Source: Herbaspirillum rhizosphaerae_A
GTDB taxonomy: Bacteria; Pseudomonadota; Gammaproteobacteria; Burkholderiales; Burkholderiaceae_D
Reading direction: 5' to 3'
NCBI RefSeq assembly: GCF_046025915.1
Contig: NZ_JAQQFR010000003.1
Span: 186,001-250,000 of the forward strand
DNA length: 64,000 bases
Under the pieces are notes generated by a model. It had not been told where the DNA came from. It made no database searches and worked only from the letters and a program-made list of their open reading frames with translations. Made by a program: the position numbers and the translations under genes. Each line of letters begins with the position of its first letter. The stretch's first letter is position 1. Below, piece by piece: positions 32,085 to 41,565 of this stretch.

Positions 32085-33800
32085 ATGTCTACCACAACTA
32101 TCCTGGCTCCTGGAGCCGCTGGCGCTGATGCATTTGCAGCGCTGTTTGAAGAATCGCTGTCACGTCAAGACATGCGTTCTGGTGAAGTCATTTCGGCTGA
32201 AGTCGTCCGCCTCGACCATAACTTCGTTATCGTCAACGCCGGCCTGAAGTCCGAAGCCTTCATTCCAATCGAAGAATTCAAAAATGACAACGGCGAACTC
32301 GAAGTTAACGTCGGTGATTTCATCTCCGTCGCGATCGAATCGCTGGAAAACGGTTTCGGCGACACTATCCTGTCGCGTGACAAGGCCAAGCGTCTGGCAT
32401 CGTGGCTCTCGCTCGAAAAAGCGATGGAGTCCGGCGAGATCGTCGTTGGTACTGTCAATGGCAAGGTCAAGGGCGGTCTGACCGTTCTGACCAACGGTAT
32501 TCGTGCCTTCCTGCCAGGTTCGCTGGTGGATACACGTCCGGTCAAGGATACAACGCCTTTCGAAGGCAAGACCCTGGAATTCAAGGTTATCAAGCTGGAT
32601 CGCAAGCGCAACAACGTCGTGTTGTCGCGTCGCGCAGTCATCGAAGCATCGATGGGTGAAGAGCGTCAAAAGCTGATGGAAACCCTGAAAGAAGGCACTG
32701 TGGTTACCGGTGTCGTCAAAAATATCACCGACTACGGCGCGTTCGTGGATCTGGGCGGTATCGACGGCCTGTTGCACATCACCGATCTGGCATGGCGTCG
32801 TGTGCGTCACCCATCGGAAGTGCTCACAGTCGGTCAAGAGATCACTGCCAAGGTCCTCAAGTACGATCAAGAGAAGAACCGCGTTTCGCTGGGCGTCAAG
32901 CAGCTGGGCGACGACCCATGGACAGGTCTGTCCCGTCGTTACCCACAAGGCACACGCCTGTTCGGTAAGGTCACCAACCTGACAGACTACGGCGCATTCG
33001 TCGAAGTCGAGCAAGGTATCGAAGGTCTGGTGCACGTTTCCGAAATGGATTGGACCAACAAGAACGTCGCGCCTAACAAGGTTGTTCAGCTGGGTGACGA
33101 AGTTGAAGTCATGGTTCTGGAAATCGACGAAGAGCGTCGCCGTATCAGCCTGGGCATGAAGCAATGCAAGCCAAATCCTTGGGATGATTTCGCGATCAGC
33201 CACAAGAAGGGCGACAAGGTTAAGGGCGCCATCAAGTCGATCACTGACTTTGGTGTGTTTATCGGCCTGACCGGCAACATCGACGGTCTGGTTCACCTGT
33301 CTGACCTGTCCTGGACTGAAACCGGCGAAGAAGCTGTCCGCCGCTTCAAGAAGGGCGACGAGCTGGAAGCAGTTGTTCTGGCAATCGACGTCGAGCGTGA
33401 GCGCGTTTCCCTGGGCGTCAAGCAACTGGAAGGTGATCCGTTCAACAACTTCGCTGCAATGAACGACAAGGGCGCACTGGTTAACGGTACGGTCAAGTCG
33501 GTCGAGCCTAAGGGCGCAGTGATTCAGTTGTCCGAAGAAGTCGAAGGCTACCTGCGTGCATCCGAAATCTCGCGCGATCGCGTTGAAGATGCCGGTACGC
33601 ACCTGAAGGTCGGCGACAGCGTCGAAGCACTGGTCATCAACATCGACCGCAAGGCACGCAGCATCCAATTGTCGATCAAGGCAAAGGACAATGCGGAGAC
33701 CCAAGAAGCAATGCAAAAGATGTCTTCGGACTCCAGCGCTGCTTCCGGTACCACCAGCCTGGGTGCACTGCTGAAGGCAAAGCTCGACAACAAGAACTGA
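32085..33800 (+). CDS. rpsA: 30S ribosomal protein S1
   Basis: The 571-residue protein contains six S1 RNA-binding repeats, roughly at 25-95, 112-180, 195-268, 285-355, 370-442 and 458-530 (for example GVVKNITDYGAFVDLGGIDG and KVTNLTDYGAFVEVEQGIEG). It brings mRNA to the ribosome. ATG 32085 (MSTTTILAPG) is chosen over the TTG at 32061. The leader just before it shows no Shine-Dalgarno sequence, as is common for S1 mRNAs, which are autogenously controlled in E. coli. Confidence 0.97.
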   Translation: MSTTTILAPGAAGADAFAALFEESLSRQDMRSGEVISAEVVRLDHNFVIVNAGLKSEAFIPIEEFKNDNGELEVNVGDFISVAIESLENGFGDTILSRDKAKRLASWLSLEKAMESGEIVVGTVNGKVKGGLTVLTNGIRAFLPGSLVDTRPVKDTTPFEGKTLEFKVIKLDRKRNNVVLSRRAVIEASMGEERQKLMETLKEGTVVTGVVKNITDYGAFVDLGGIDGLLHITDLAWRRVRHPSEVLTVGQEITAKVLKYDQEKNRVSLGVKQLGDDPWTGLSRRYPQGTRLFGKVTNLTDYGAFVEVEQGIEGLVHVSEMDWTNKNVAPNKVVQLGDEVEVMVLEIDEERRRISLGMKQCKPNPWDDFAISHKKGDKVKGAIKSITDFGVFIGLTGNIDGLVHLSDLSWTETGEEAVRRFKKGDELEAVVLAIDVERERVSLGVKQLEGDPFNNFAAMNDKGALVNGTVKSVEPKGAVIQLSEEVEGYLRASEISRDRVEDAGTHLKVGDSVEALVINIDRKARSIQLSIKAKDNAETQEAMQKMSSDSSAASGTTSLGALLKAKLDNKN

Positions 33801-33813
33801 TTAGTCGAGCATA

Positions 33814-34119
33814 ATGACCAAGTCTGAGCTGATCGCTCGCCTGGCTGAGCGTTATCCGCAACTTGTCGCCAAGGATGCGGATTACGCGGTCAAAACCATC
33901 CTCGATGCAATGGTCGATGCACTTGCAACCGGCCAGCGTATCGAGATCCGTGGTTTTGGCAGCTTTGCGTTAAATCGCAGGCCGCCTCGTATCGGTCGCA
34001 ATCCCAAGTCGGGCGACAAAGTGATGGTGCCGGAAAAGCGTGTACCTCATTTCAAGCCCGGCAAGGAATTGCGGGAGCGTGTCGACGCCATGGTGGGGCA
34101 ACCCATCAAGGAAGACTAA
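33814..34119 (+). CDS. ihfB: Integration host factor subunit beta
   Basis: The 101-residue DNA-bending protein has the HU/IHF fold. The DNA-intercalating loop is RRPPRIGRNPKSG and the conserved core is IEIRGFGSFAL. It pairs with IhfA. It follows rpsA by 13 bases and is probably co-transcribed with it. Confidence 0.97.
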   Translation: MTKSELIARLAERYPQLVAKDADYAVKTILDAMVDALATGQRIEIRGFGSFALNRRPPRIGRNPKSGDKVMVPEKRVPHFKPGKELRERVDAMVGQPIKED

Positions 34120-34188
34120 GTTGTTGCGCCTGCTGTAGAGCAAGCGGGACTGTTGAGCCTACTGAATGTAAATAGCGCTTAACAAATT

Positions 34189-34217
34189 AAACGGCATCTT
34201 TGGATGCCGTTTTTTTT
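34189..34217 (+). terminator. Terminator after ihfB
   Basis: AAACGGCATC and GATGCCGTTT form a 10-bp stem with a small loop, followed by eight T. It ends the rpsA-ihfB transcript before lapA. Confidence 0.9.
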
Positions 34218-34340
34218 CACGTACAATTTCACATCTGCCGTATCGGCGACCTGATTTTATTGTTTGGTTGTCTGTGCTGCATGCTGTACCTTATCGCCAC
34301 ACCGTTGCGGTTGGCCAATACATCAAAAAGGATTAGCGCC

Positions 34341-34673
34341 ATGAAGATAATTTCAAGACTGATTGCGGCCGTCCTCTTTATTCTTTTCTTTTTCTTTGCG
34401 CTGAAAAATACGCAAGAAATTACGCTCCATTTCTTCCTCGGTTATGAGCGCACCGATCCTTTGGTGCTCGTATTGCTGGTCTGTTTTGTCGGTGGCGCCA
34501 TTCTTGGTGTACTGGCCATGACGCCGATCGTGTTCCGCCATCGCCGCGAAGCATCCAAACACAAGAAAGCCGTCTCGACGCTGCAGAAAGAGCGCGAAGC
34601 CCAGCAACTGGCGCAGATTCAGCAGCCGCAGCCGGACAGCGTCGTTCCTGTTCCACCGCAGCATCTCATCTAA
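34341..34673 (+). CDS. lapA: Lipopolysaccharide assembly protein A domain protein
   Basis: The 110-residue membrane protein has two hydrophobic helices (about 3-24 and 43-67) around HFFLGYERTDPL, then a charged, coiled-coil, Gln-rich tail (about 70-110). This is the DUF1049/LapA layout. LapA works with LapB and YejM/PbgA in controlling LpxC turnover in enterobacteria. It is 10 bases upstream of lapB. Confidence 0.88.
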   Translation: MKIISRLIAAVLFILFFFFALKNTQEITLHFFLGYERTDPLVLVLLVCFVGGAILGVLAMTPIVFRHRREASKHKKAVSTLQKEREAQQLAQIQQPQPDSVVPVPPQHLI

Positions 34674-34683
34674 AAAGACTTTT

Positions 34684-35859
34684 ATGGAATTTGAATTCTG
34701 GTGGCTGCTTGGTATTCCCGTCTTTTTCGGTCTGGGATGGATTGCAGCGCGTGTCGATATCAACCAGTTGATTTCCGAGTCGCGCACGTTGCCACGCGGT
34801 TACTTCAAAGGGCTGAATTTTCTTTTGAATGAGCAGCCGGACAAGGCGATCGATGCGTTTATCGAAATCGTCAAACTTGATCCGGAAACCGTCGATCTGC
34901 ACTTCGCACTGGGCAACTTGTTCCGCCGCCGTGGCGAGACAGAGCGCGCGATTCGTGTTCACCAAAACTTGCTGGCGCGCCCGGATTTGCCGGCGGAGCA
35001 TAAGGCGCATGCGCAATACGAACTCGGGCAGGATTACCTGAAAGCGGGCTTGCTGGATCGTGCGGAAGAAACTTTTCATCTGCTCAACGATACACAATAC
35101 GGGGCACAAGCCGGACGCGCCTTGCTGGAAATTTATCAGCGCGAAAAAGAATGGGCGAGGGCCATCAAAGCCGCCGAGACTTTGCAGGCTTCGGGCGCGG
35201 GCGGGCGACAAAAAGAAATTGCGCAGTTCTATTGTGAACTGGCGGAAGACGAGTTGGTGCATACCAACCCTGATGCCGCCATGAACATGCTTGAAAAGGC
35301 ATTGGCAACCGATCGCAAGAGTGTGCGTGCCAACATCCTGCTGGGTGACGTATATCTGGCCAAGGGCGACGTCGAAGCCGCCTTGCTGGCCTGGCGTCGT
35401 GTCGAACATCAAAGCGTGCCTCATGCTGCTTTGGTGGCCCAGCGTTTGCTTGATGGCTATCAGGCAGTCGGACGTCTCAAAGAAGGCTTGAATTTGCTGC
35501 GTGCCTATCAGGCAGAGGCTCCTTCCATTGATTTACTGGAAGTGGTTTTCAAGGCGGTGTTGGAGCTGGAAGGCGTCGAGGCTGCTAACCAACTAGTCAG
35601 CGATGAACTGCGCAGGACGCCGACGTTGCTGGGTTTGGATAAATTCCTCGAGGCTCGCCTGATCAATGCCCCGCCGGAAATCCGTCCTGAACTGTCTGTC
35701 GTCAAAACGCTGGTACATAGCTACACGCAAAAGCTGGCGCGCTATCAATGCACGCATTGCGGCTTCAAGGCACGCCAGTTCTACTGGCATTGCCCCGGCT
35801 GCAATCATTGGGAAACGTATCCGCCGCGTCGTACTGAAGAATTGAATGTGATGAACTAA
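34684..35859 (+). CDS. lapB: Lipopolysaccharide assembly protein B (LapB/YciM)
   Basis: The 391-residue protein has an N-terminal membrane anchor (about 5-22, FWWLLGIPVFFGLGWIAARV) and a run of tetratricopeptide repeats. The C-terminal rubredoxin-like metal site has CTHCGF at about 359-364 and CPGC at about 376-379. LapB recruits FtsH to degrade LpxC and organises LPS synthesis. Partner lapA precedes it. Confidence 0.95.
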   Translation: MEFEFWWLLGIPVFFGLGWIAARVDINQLISESRTLPRGYFKGLNFLLNEQPDKAIDAFIEIVKLDPETVDLHFALGNLFRRRGETERAIRVHQNLLARPDLPAEHKAHAQYELGQDYLKAGLLDRAEETFHLLNDTQYGAQAGRALLEIYQREKEWARAIKAAETLQASGAGGRQKEIAQFYCELAEDELVHTNPDAAMNMLEKALATDRKSVRANILLGDVYLAKGDVEAALLAWRRVEHQSVPHAALVAQRLLDGYQAVGRLKEGLNLLRAYQAEAPSIDLLEVVFKAVLELEGVEAANQLVSDELRRTPTLLGLDKFLEARLINAPPEIRPELSVVKTLVHSYTQKLARYQCTHCGFKARQFYWHCPGCNHWETYPPRRTEELNVMN

Positions 35860-35891
35860 AGCGCGCATGCGCTTGCATCTGTAGGAACACT

Positions 35892-37268
35892 ATGAAAATT
35901 ACCATTATCGGCACCGGCTATGTCGGGCTAGTCACCGGTGCTTGTCTTGCAGAGTTGGGCAACGACGTTTTTTGTCTCGATGTCGATCAGTCCAAGGTCG
36001 ACATTCTCAACAACGGCGGTATTCCCATTCATGAACCCGGTCTGGAAGATGTTGTTGCACGTAATCGTGCTGCCGGCCGGTTGACGTTTTCCACCGATGT
36101 CGCCGCCAGCGTAGCGCATGGCGATGTGCAATTTATCGCGGTAGGTACGCCGCCCGATGAAGACGGCTCTGCGGATCTGCAGTACGTTCTCGCTGCGGCA
36201 CGCAACATCGGCAAACACATGACTGGCTTCAAGGTCATCGTCGACAAATCGACGGTGCCTGTCGGCACGGCAGATCGCGTGAGCGCTGCGATACAGCAAG
36301 AGCTGGATCAGCGTGCTGCCAAGGATGCTTCCTTTTCGGTGGTGTCTAATCCCGAATTCCTCAAGGAGGGGGCAGCGGTCGAGGATTTCATGCGTCCAGA
36401 TCGTATTGTCATTGGTCACGACAATACGCCGGAAGGGCAGCGTGCCTATGCGACGATGAAAAAGCTGTATGCACCATTTAACCGCAATCACGAGCGCACC
36501 TACTGGATGGATGTGCGTTCCGCAGAATTCACCAAGTATGCTGCGAACGCGATGTTGGCCACGCGCATCTCTTTCATGAATGAACTGGCCAATCTCGCTG
36601 ATAAAGTGGGTGCCGATATTGAAGCGGTACGTCACGGCATCGGCTCTGATCCGCGCATCGGTCACAGCTTCCTGTATGCGGGCTGCGGCTACGGCGGCTC
36701 TTGCTTCCCGAAAGATGTGCAGGCGCTGGAGCGCACGGCGCGCGATTATGGGCAGGAGTTGCATATCTTGCGCGCAGTGGAGCAGGTCAACAACAACCAG
36801 AAGCATGTACTCGGCAAGAAGGTTGTGACGCGTTTTGGCGAGAACCTGCAAGGTAAGCATTTTGCAATCTGGGGGCTGGCGTTCAAACCGAACACCGACG
36901 ACATGCGTGAAGCGTCGTCGCGCGTTTTGCTCGGCGAACTGATTGAGCGTGGTGCGACGGTCGCCGTGTACGATCCGGTCGCCATGAAGGAAGCTAAGCG
37001 CGTCCTGGCATTGGATTTCGCTGACAACAAGGAAGCACTCTCCCGCGTTCGCTTCTGCGAAAGTCCGATGGATGCGTTGCAAGATGCAGATGCTTTGGCC
37101 ATCGTGACCGAATGGAAGGCTTTCAGAAGCCCTGACTTCGATCAGCTCAAGAGCAAGCTCAAGTCGCCGGTTATTTTCGATGGCCGCAATTTGTTTGAAC
37201 CGCAAGTGATGTCTGATATTGGTATCGAATACCACGGTATCGGCCGCTCCATTTTGACCAAGGCATAA
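35892..37268 (+). CDS. ugd: UDP-glucose 6-dehydrogenase
   Basis: The 458-residue protein begins with the NAD fold GTGYVGLVTGACLAELG and has the catalytic Cys in YAGCGYGGSCFPKDVQAL. It converts UDP-glucose to UDP-glucuronate for capsule, exopolysaccharide and LPS sugars including aminoarabinose. It lies between lapB and hldA, four bases before the latter. Confidence 0.97.
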   Translation: MKITIIGTGYVGLVTGACLAELGNDVFCLDVDQSKVDILNNGGIPIHEPGLEDVVARNRAAGRLTFSTDVAASVAHGDVQFIAVGTPPDEDGSADLQYVLAAARNIGKHMTGFKVIVDKSTVPVGTADRVSAAIQQELDQRAAKDASFSVVSNPEFLKEGAAVEDFMRPDRIVIGHDNTPEGQRAYATMKKLYAPFNRNHERTYWMDVRSAEFTKYAANAMLATRISFMNELANLADKVGADIEAVRHGIGSDPRIGHSFLYAGCGYGGSCFPKDVQALERTARDYGQELHILRAVEQVNNNQKHVLGKKVVTRFGENLQGKHFAIWGLAFKPNTDDMREASSRVLLGELIERGATVAVYDPVAMKEAKRVLALDFADNKEALSRVRFCESPMDALQDADALAIVTEWKAFRSPDFDQLKSKLKSPVIFDGRNLFEPQVMSDIGIEYHGIGRSILTKA

Positions 37269-37272
37269 ATTC

Positions 37273-38214
37273 ATGGCAACAACGCTTTCCGCAACCCTTA
37301 CTGCTACCAATAAAGCCCGTATCCTGATCGTTGGCGACGTCATGCTGGACCGCTACTGGTTCGGCGAAGTGAATCGCATCTCGCCTGAAGCACCCGTTCC
37401 CATCGTACGCGTGGAGCGGCGCGAAGAACGTCTGGGTGGTGCCGCAAACGTTGCGCGCAATGCAGCGACACTGGGCGCGAACACCGGTTTGCTCGGCGTC
37501 ATCGGGGCGGACGAGGCGGGTTCGGCTGTCGAAGGTTTGTTGACCGAACTGGGCATCGATAGTTATCTCAATCGCGATCCGGCAATTTCCACCATCATCA
37601 AGTTGCGCGTCATTGGCCGCCAGCAACAACTGGTGCGAGTTGATTTCGAAGATGCGCCGACCGACACCGTATTGCGCGACAAGCTGACGCAATACAACGC
37701 GCTGGTCAGCAACTACGACGTGATCATCTTGTCCGATTACGCCAAAGGCAGCCTGGTCAATGTCGCCGATATGATCAGCGTCGGCCGCAAGCTGGGCAAG
37801 CGGATTCTGGTGGATCCCAAGGGCGATGATTTCTCGCGCTACAAAGGCGCGTCCATGCTGACGCCGAATCGCTCCGAACTTATCCGGATTGTCGGCAATT
37901 GGAAGACTGAAGAGGAGTTGACTGCAAAGGCGCAAAATCTGCGCAAGGCGCTTGAGCTGGAAGCGCTGCTGTTGACACGTTCCGAAGAAGGCATGACGCT
38001 GTATCTGGAGAGCGAGGTCCTCAACTTCCCCGCTGTCGCGCGCGAAGTGTTTGACGTCTCCGGCGCCGGAGACACCGTGATTGCGACATTGGCCGTCATG
38101 TTGGGCAATGGCGTTGCGTTGCCGGAAGCGGTCCGAATCGCGAATCTGGCAGGTGGGATCGTTGTGGGCAAACTGGGAACGGCGACTGTCACCCGCGAAG
38201 AACTTTCTCTCTAA
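37273..38214 (+). CDS. hldA: D-glycero-beta-D-manno-heptose-7-phosphate kinase (RfaE domain I)
   Basis: The 313-residue PfkB-type kinase shows RLGGAANVARNAATLGA and the C-terminal catalytic motif VSGAGDTVIATLA. It corresponds only to the N-terminal half of the E. coli bifunctional HldE, so the nucleotidyltransferase (HldC) must be encoded elsewhere. It feeds ADP-heptose synthesis for the LPS core. Confidence 0.92.
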   Translation: MATTLSATLTATNKARILIVGDVMLDRYWFGEVNRISPEAPVPIVRVERREERLGGAANVARNAATLGANTGLLGVIGADEAGSAVEGLLTELGIDSYLNRDPAISTIIKLRVIGRQQQLVRVDFEDAPTDTVLRDKLTQYNALVSNYDVIILSDYAKGSLVNVADMISVGRKLGKRILVDPKGDDFSRYKGASMLTPNRSELIRIVGNWKTEEELTAKAQNLRKALELEALLLTRSEEGMTLYLESEVLNFPAVAREVFDVSGAGDTVIATLAVMLGNGVALPEAVRIANLAGGIVVGKLGTATVTREELSL

Positions 38215-38342
38215 TTTATTTCGGTTTTATTTGGTTGTTATTTTGTCAACTTTTGTTCCGAGGTATCGTTAAGTCATTCAGCCGGCCAACTTTGTTTGCC
38301 GGTGTTGTTAATGGACTCAACACTTACCTCGAAAGGAACACT

Positions 38343-38711
38343 ATGTTGAAGAAAATCTTGCTGGCAATCTGTGCGTTCGCCATGACTGCCGGTTTGGCAT
38401 TTGCTCAGGCTGACGTCAATAAGGCGGATCAGGCCGCATTGGACGGCATCAAAGGCATCGGCCCTGCAATGTCCAAGCGCATTCTGGACGAGCGTAAAAA
38501 GGGTGATTTCAAGGACTGGTCGGACTTCACGACGCGCGTCAAAGGCGTTGGCGATAAAAGCGCCAATAAATTGTCCGATGCCGGCCTGACGGTGAACGGG
38601 CAGCCTCGTAACAAATCGCTGGTCACGAGCAAGGGCGAAGCCAAACCTTTTCCTAAAAAGATGAAAGAACAGGACGCCAAAGCGGACAAACCGGCAGTCA
38701 GCAAGGGTTAA
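38343..38711 (+). CDS. ComEA-like helix-hairpin-helix DNA-binding protein
   Basis: The 122-residue protein has a signal peptide (cleavage near AFA-Q, residue 21). The ComEA-type (HhH)2 domain follows: DVNKADQAALDGIKGIGPAM, then SKRILDERKKGDFKDWSDF and VKGVGDKSANKLSDAGLTVNG. Periplasmic ComEA binds incoming DNA during natural transformation. A basic Lys-rich tail (about 95-122) follows the domain. A single such gene does not prove competence. Confidence 0.88.
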   Translation: MLKKILLAICAFAMTAGLAFAQADVNKADQAALDGIKGIGPAMSKRILDERKKGDFKDWSDFTTRVKGVGDKSANKLSDAGLTVNGQPRNKSLVTSKGEAKPFPKKMKEQDAKADKPAVSKG

Positions 38712-38750
38712 TTGCCCGACGGCTCCGTACATCGACAGGTTTGCCGACAG

Positions 38751-38773
38751 ACCCCGCTTTTGCGGGGTTTTTT
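38751..38773 (+). terminator. Terminator after the ComEA-like gene
   Basis: ACCCCGC-TTTT-GCGGGGT, a 7-bp GC-rich stem with a tetraloop and T-run. It separates the gene from the diguanylate cyclase unit. Confidence 0.9.
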
Positions 38774-39015
38774 GTTCTTGTGGCAGCAAGTAGTCATTCA
38801 GCGCGGTCCTTGCTTGCACATAAAAATAATCGGCATTACAGTGATTAAAAGATCAAGAATAAATAACCTTGATTTGCCGACAGGGTAATTGTCGCGAGCA
38901 CAAAGCGTGTCTGTGCGAGACGATCAAGGTGGGGATGTTTCAATGGCACGCATAGGGCGGTGCCATGGCTCTGTGTGTCAACGAGTTCTCTCGATTACTG
39001 GGTAAAAAGGGACTT
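38774..39015. other. Intergenic region upstream of the diguanylate cyclase
   Basis: About 240 bases. GGCAC and GTGCC at about 38943-38962 could form a small hairpin just before the gene, and ATTAAAAGATC with AT-rich sequence near 38841-38870 may hold a promoter. No riboswitch pattern is recognisable. Confidence 0.35.
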
Positions 39016-39984
39016 ATGAAAATCGCTGATATTCCTGTCAACGAGCAAGCGCGCGTTGACGATTTGCACAAGCTGAACATTCTGGATACACCCCCCGAAG
39101 AGCGATTCGATCGCCTGACCCGGCTCGCGCGTCGGCTTTTTTCAGTGCCGACAGCGGTGGTGAGTCTGGTGGACGCCAAACGGCAATGGTTTAAAGCGCG
39201 TGTTGGGATGGATGTCTGTGAAATGGGGCGCGATGTTTCCTTTTGCTCGCATGCGATCTTGCGTGATGAAGTCATGGTAGTAAGCAATGCTTTAGAAGAT
39301 TCTCGCTTTCATGACAATCCATTGGTGGTGGGAGACCCCTACATCCGCTTCTATGCAGGATGCCCGATCCGGAGCCCGCAAGGTTATAAGTTGGGCACCT
39401 TATGCATTCTCGATACCATTCCCCGTGAATTTGACGAAGACGACAAAGTCATGCTGGCGGATCTGGCGCGCATGGTCGAACAGGAAATGGCCGCTGTGCA
39501 TCTGGCAACCATGGATGAACTTACCAAGCTTTCAAACCGGCGCGGCTTTGAGTCGTTGTCGGAACATGCATTGAGTATGTGCAAACGGCTAGGGAAGCCA
39601 GCTTCCTTGCTGTATTTCGATCTGGATTTGTTTAAGCAAATCAACGACCGTTTCGGTCATGCCGAAGGGGATAGGGCGTTGGTCAATTTCGCGCGCATCC
39701 TGATGGGTAATTTTCGCGAATCGGATGTGATCGGCCGTCTTGGAGGGGATGAGTTTGCCGTGTTCCTGACCAATACGCCTGCCCAAGAAACCCAGGCCGT
39801 GCTTGGCCATCTGGAGACAGCGGTCAATGAGTATAATCGTGACAGCAAGCGGGGCTACGATTTGCTGTATAGCGTCGGCGCCATCGAATATGATCCCGCC
39901 TCCCATGATACGATTGGCGACTTGATGAGCAGCGCCGATGCGCTGATGTATCAGCAAAAGAAAAGGCGGCGCGAGGCACCATAA
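39016..39984 (+). CDS. GAF-GGDEF diguanylate cyclase
   Basis: The 322-residue protein has an N-terminal GAF-type sensor (about 15-160, with DVCEMGRDVSFCSHAILRDE) and a C-terminal GGDEF domain (about 165-320). The catalytic loop reads RLGGDEFAVF, and the inhibitory I-site RxxD is present as RESD five residues upstream. It should make cyclic di-GMP and be product-inhibited. The signal is unknown; no membrane segment is seen. ATG 39016 follows AAAGGGA; the in-frame ATG 38965 is less favoured. Confidence 0.92.
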   Translation: MKIADIPVNEQARVDDLHKLNILDTPPEERFDRLTRLARRLFSVPTAVVSLVDAKRQWFKARVGMDVCEMGRDVSFCSHAILRDEVMVVSNALEDSRFHDNPLVVGDPYIRFYAGCPIRSPQGYKLGTLCILDTIPREFDEDDKVMLADLARMVEQEMAAVHLATMDELTKLSNRRGFESLSEHALSMCKRLGKPASLLYFDLDLFKQINDRFGHAEGDRALVNFARILMGNFRESDVIGRLGGDEFAVFLTNTPAQETQAVLGHLETAVNEYNRDSKRGYDLLYSVGAIEYDPASHDTIGDLMSSADALMYQQKKRRREAP

Positions 39985-40046
39985 TTTTTTGAGGCGCTGC
40001 AGTAGCCATCCTCCAATAAACAGCGATTAAATACAGCGATAGATTA

Positions 40047-41492
40047 ATGACTTATCTGCAGCCAGTAATTCTTTCAGGCGGCTCCGGTACGCGCTTGTGG
40101 CCACTTTCCCGCGAACAATATCCCAAACAGCTATTGCCACTGGTCGGCACCGATACGATGCTGCAGGCGACTGCCTTGCGAATTCAAGATGGTGGCGACG
40201 ATTACACATTGATTGAAGCGCCTGTCGTCGTTTGCAACGAAGAATATCGGTTCATTACTGCGGAGCAGTTGCGTGCCGCAGGACGTCCCAGCAATCATAT
40301 TGTGCTTGAACCAGTCGGGCGCAACACGGCCCCGGCTTTGACACTGGCAGCGTTGCTTGCTCATCGGGATAAAGCGGATCCGATTTTGCTGGTCATGCCG
40401 GCAGACCATGTTATTCGAGACGCCGATGCTTTTCAGATCGCGATTAAGAAAGGCATCCCTCACGCAGTCGCAGGAGCCATGGTGACATTCGGCATTGTCG
40501 CGGACCGCCCTGAAACCGGTTACGGCTACATTCGACGCGGGAAAGTCGTCGATGATGCCTATGTCATTGATCGCTTTGTCGAAAAGCCCGACGCTGCCAC
40601 GGCACAGACTTACATCGACTCTGGTGATTATCTCTGGAACAGTGGCCTTTTCATGATGCGCGCAAGCGTCTGGTTGCGTGCGATGGATCATTTTCAACCG
40701 GCTATGGCCGACGCTTGCCGCGCTGCATTTGAGGGGGGCAAGCAAGATCATGATTTTTATCGTATCGATAAGGCTGCTTTTGAGTCGTGTCCCGCCGATT
40801 CCATCGACTACGCCATCATGGAAAAACTGGCGACTGCTTCGACGCTTGGCATTGATGGACGCATCATTCCGCTGGACGCTGGATGGTCAGATGTCGGCGC
40901 CTGGGACGCGTTGTGGGATGTGTCCGAGAAAGATGGGGCAGGTAATGTCGTGCGTGGCGATGTCATGCTGGTTCAGGCGTCAAACAATCTTGTGTTCGCG
41001 CAGGAGCGTCTGGTTGCCTGCGTAGGCATCGATAACCTGGTGATTGTCGAGACCTCCGACGCAGTCATGGTTGCCGACAAAAGCAATATGCAGGAAGTTA
41101 AGCAGATTGTTGCCCGGTTGAAGGGCCAAAAGCGCGGCGAAGCCGTGACACATCGCAAGATTCATCGCCCATGGGGTTGGTATGATTCCATCGATGCCGG
41201 CGAACGGTTCCAGGTAAAACGCATCGTGGTGAACCCTGGTTGTACGCTAAGTTTGCAGATGCACCATCACCGCGCCGAGCATTGGATCATTGTCAAAGGC
41301 ACAGCGCGCATTACGCGCGGGGAAGAGGTATTCCTGCTATCGGAAAACCAGTCGACCTATATCCCTCTGGGCGTCACGCATCGCCTGGAAAATCCTGGCA
41401 AGTTCCCACTGGAAATGATCGAGGTGCAATCCGGCAGCTATCTGGGCGAGGACGATATCGTCCGCTTCGAAGACACTTACGGACGGAAATAG
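40047..41492 (+). CDS. manC: Mannose-1-phosphate guanylyltransferase/mannose-6-phosphate isomerase
   Basis: The 481-residue bifunctional type II enzyme starts ILSGGSGTRLWPLSREQYPKQ (nucleotidyltransferase, about 1-340). It ends in a cupin isomerase domain (about 365-475) with the metal-site motif MHHHRAEHWIIVKGTA. It supplies GDP-mannose for exopolysaccharide, O-antigen or alginate-type polymers. No glycan operon is adjacent, so it may be a stand-alone copy. Confidence 0.93.
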   Translation: MTYLQPVILSGGSGTRLWPLSREQYPKQLLPLVGTDTMLQATALRIQDGGDDYTLIEAPVVVCNEEYRFITAEQLRAAGRPSNHIVLEPVGRNTAPALTLAALLAHRDKADPILLVMPADHVIRDADAFQIAIKKGIPHAVAGAMVTFGIVADRPETGYGYIRRGKVVDDAYVIDRFVEKPDAATAQTYIDSGDYLWNSGLFMMRASVWLRAMDHFQPAMADACRAAFEGGKQDHDFYRIDKAAFESCPADSIDYAIMEKLATASTLGIDGRIIPLDAGWSDVGAWDALWDVSEKDGAGNVVRGDVMLVQASNNLVFAQERLVACVGIDNLVIVETSDAVMVADKSNMQEVKQIVARLKGQKRGEAVTHRKIHRPWGWYDSIDAGERFQVKRIVVNPGCTLSLQMHHHRAEHWIIVKGTARITRGEEVFLLSENQSTYIPLGVTHRLENPGKFPLEMIEVQSGSYLGEDDIVRFEDTYGRK

Positions 41493-41523
41493 TCCATCAT
41501 TTAAAAATACATATTTCTTCCGG

Positions 41524-41541
41524 TGCTTGACCGGTCAAGCA
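41524..41541. repeat. 18-bp perfect palindrome between manC and dnaX
   Basis: TGCTTGACCGGTCAAGCA reads the same on both strands with no loop. It could be a protein-binding site or fold back as RNA. It lies 32 bases past the manC stop. Confidence 0.6.
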
Positions 41542-41565
41542 GGCCAATTCCTCGATAGTCGGTAA

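Noticed and set aside
32160..33716. 518-codon open frame on the minus strand
   Set aside because: Antisense to rpsA, whose regular codon use keeps this frame open.
38880..39015. Cyclic di-GMP riboswitch before the diguanylate cyclase
   Set aside because: The region lacks the GEMM signature; only a small hairpin is present.
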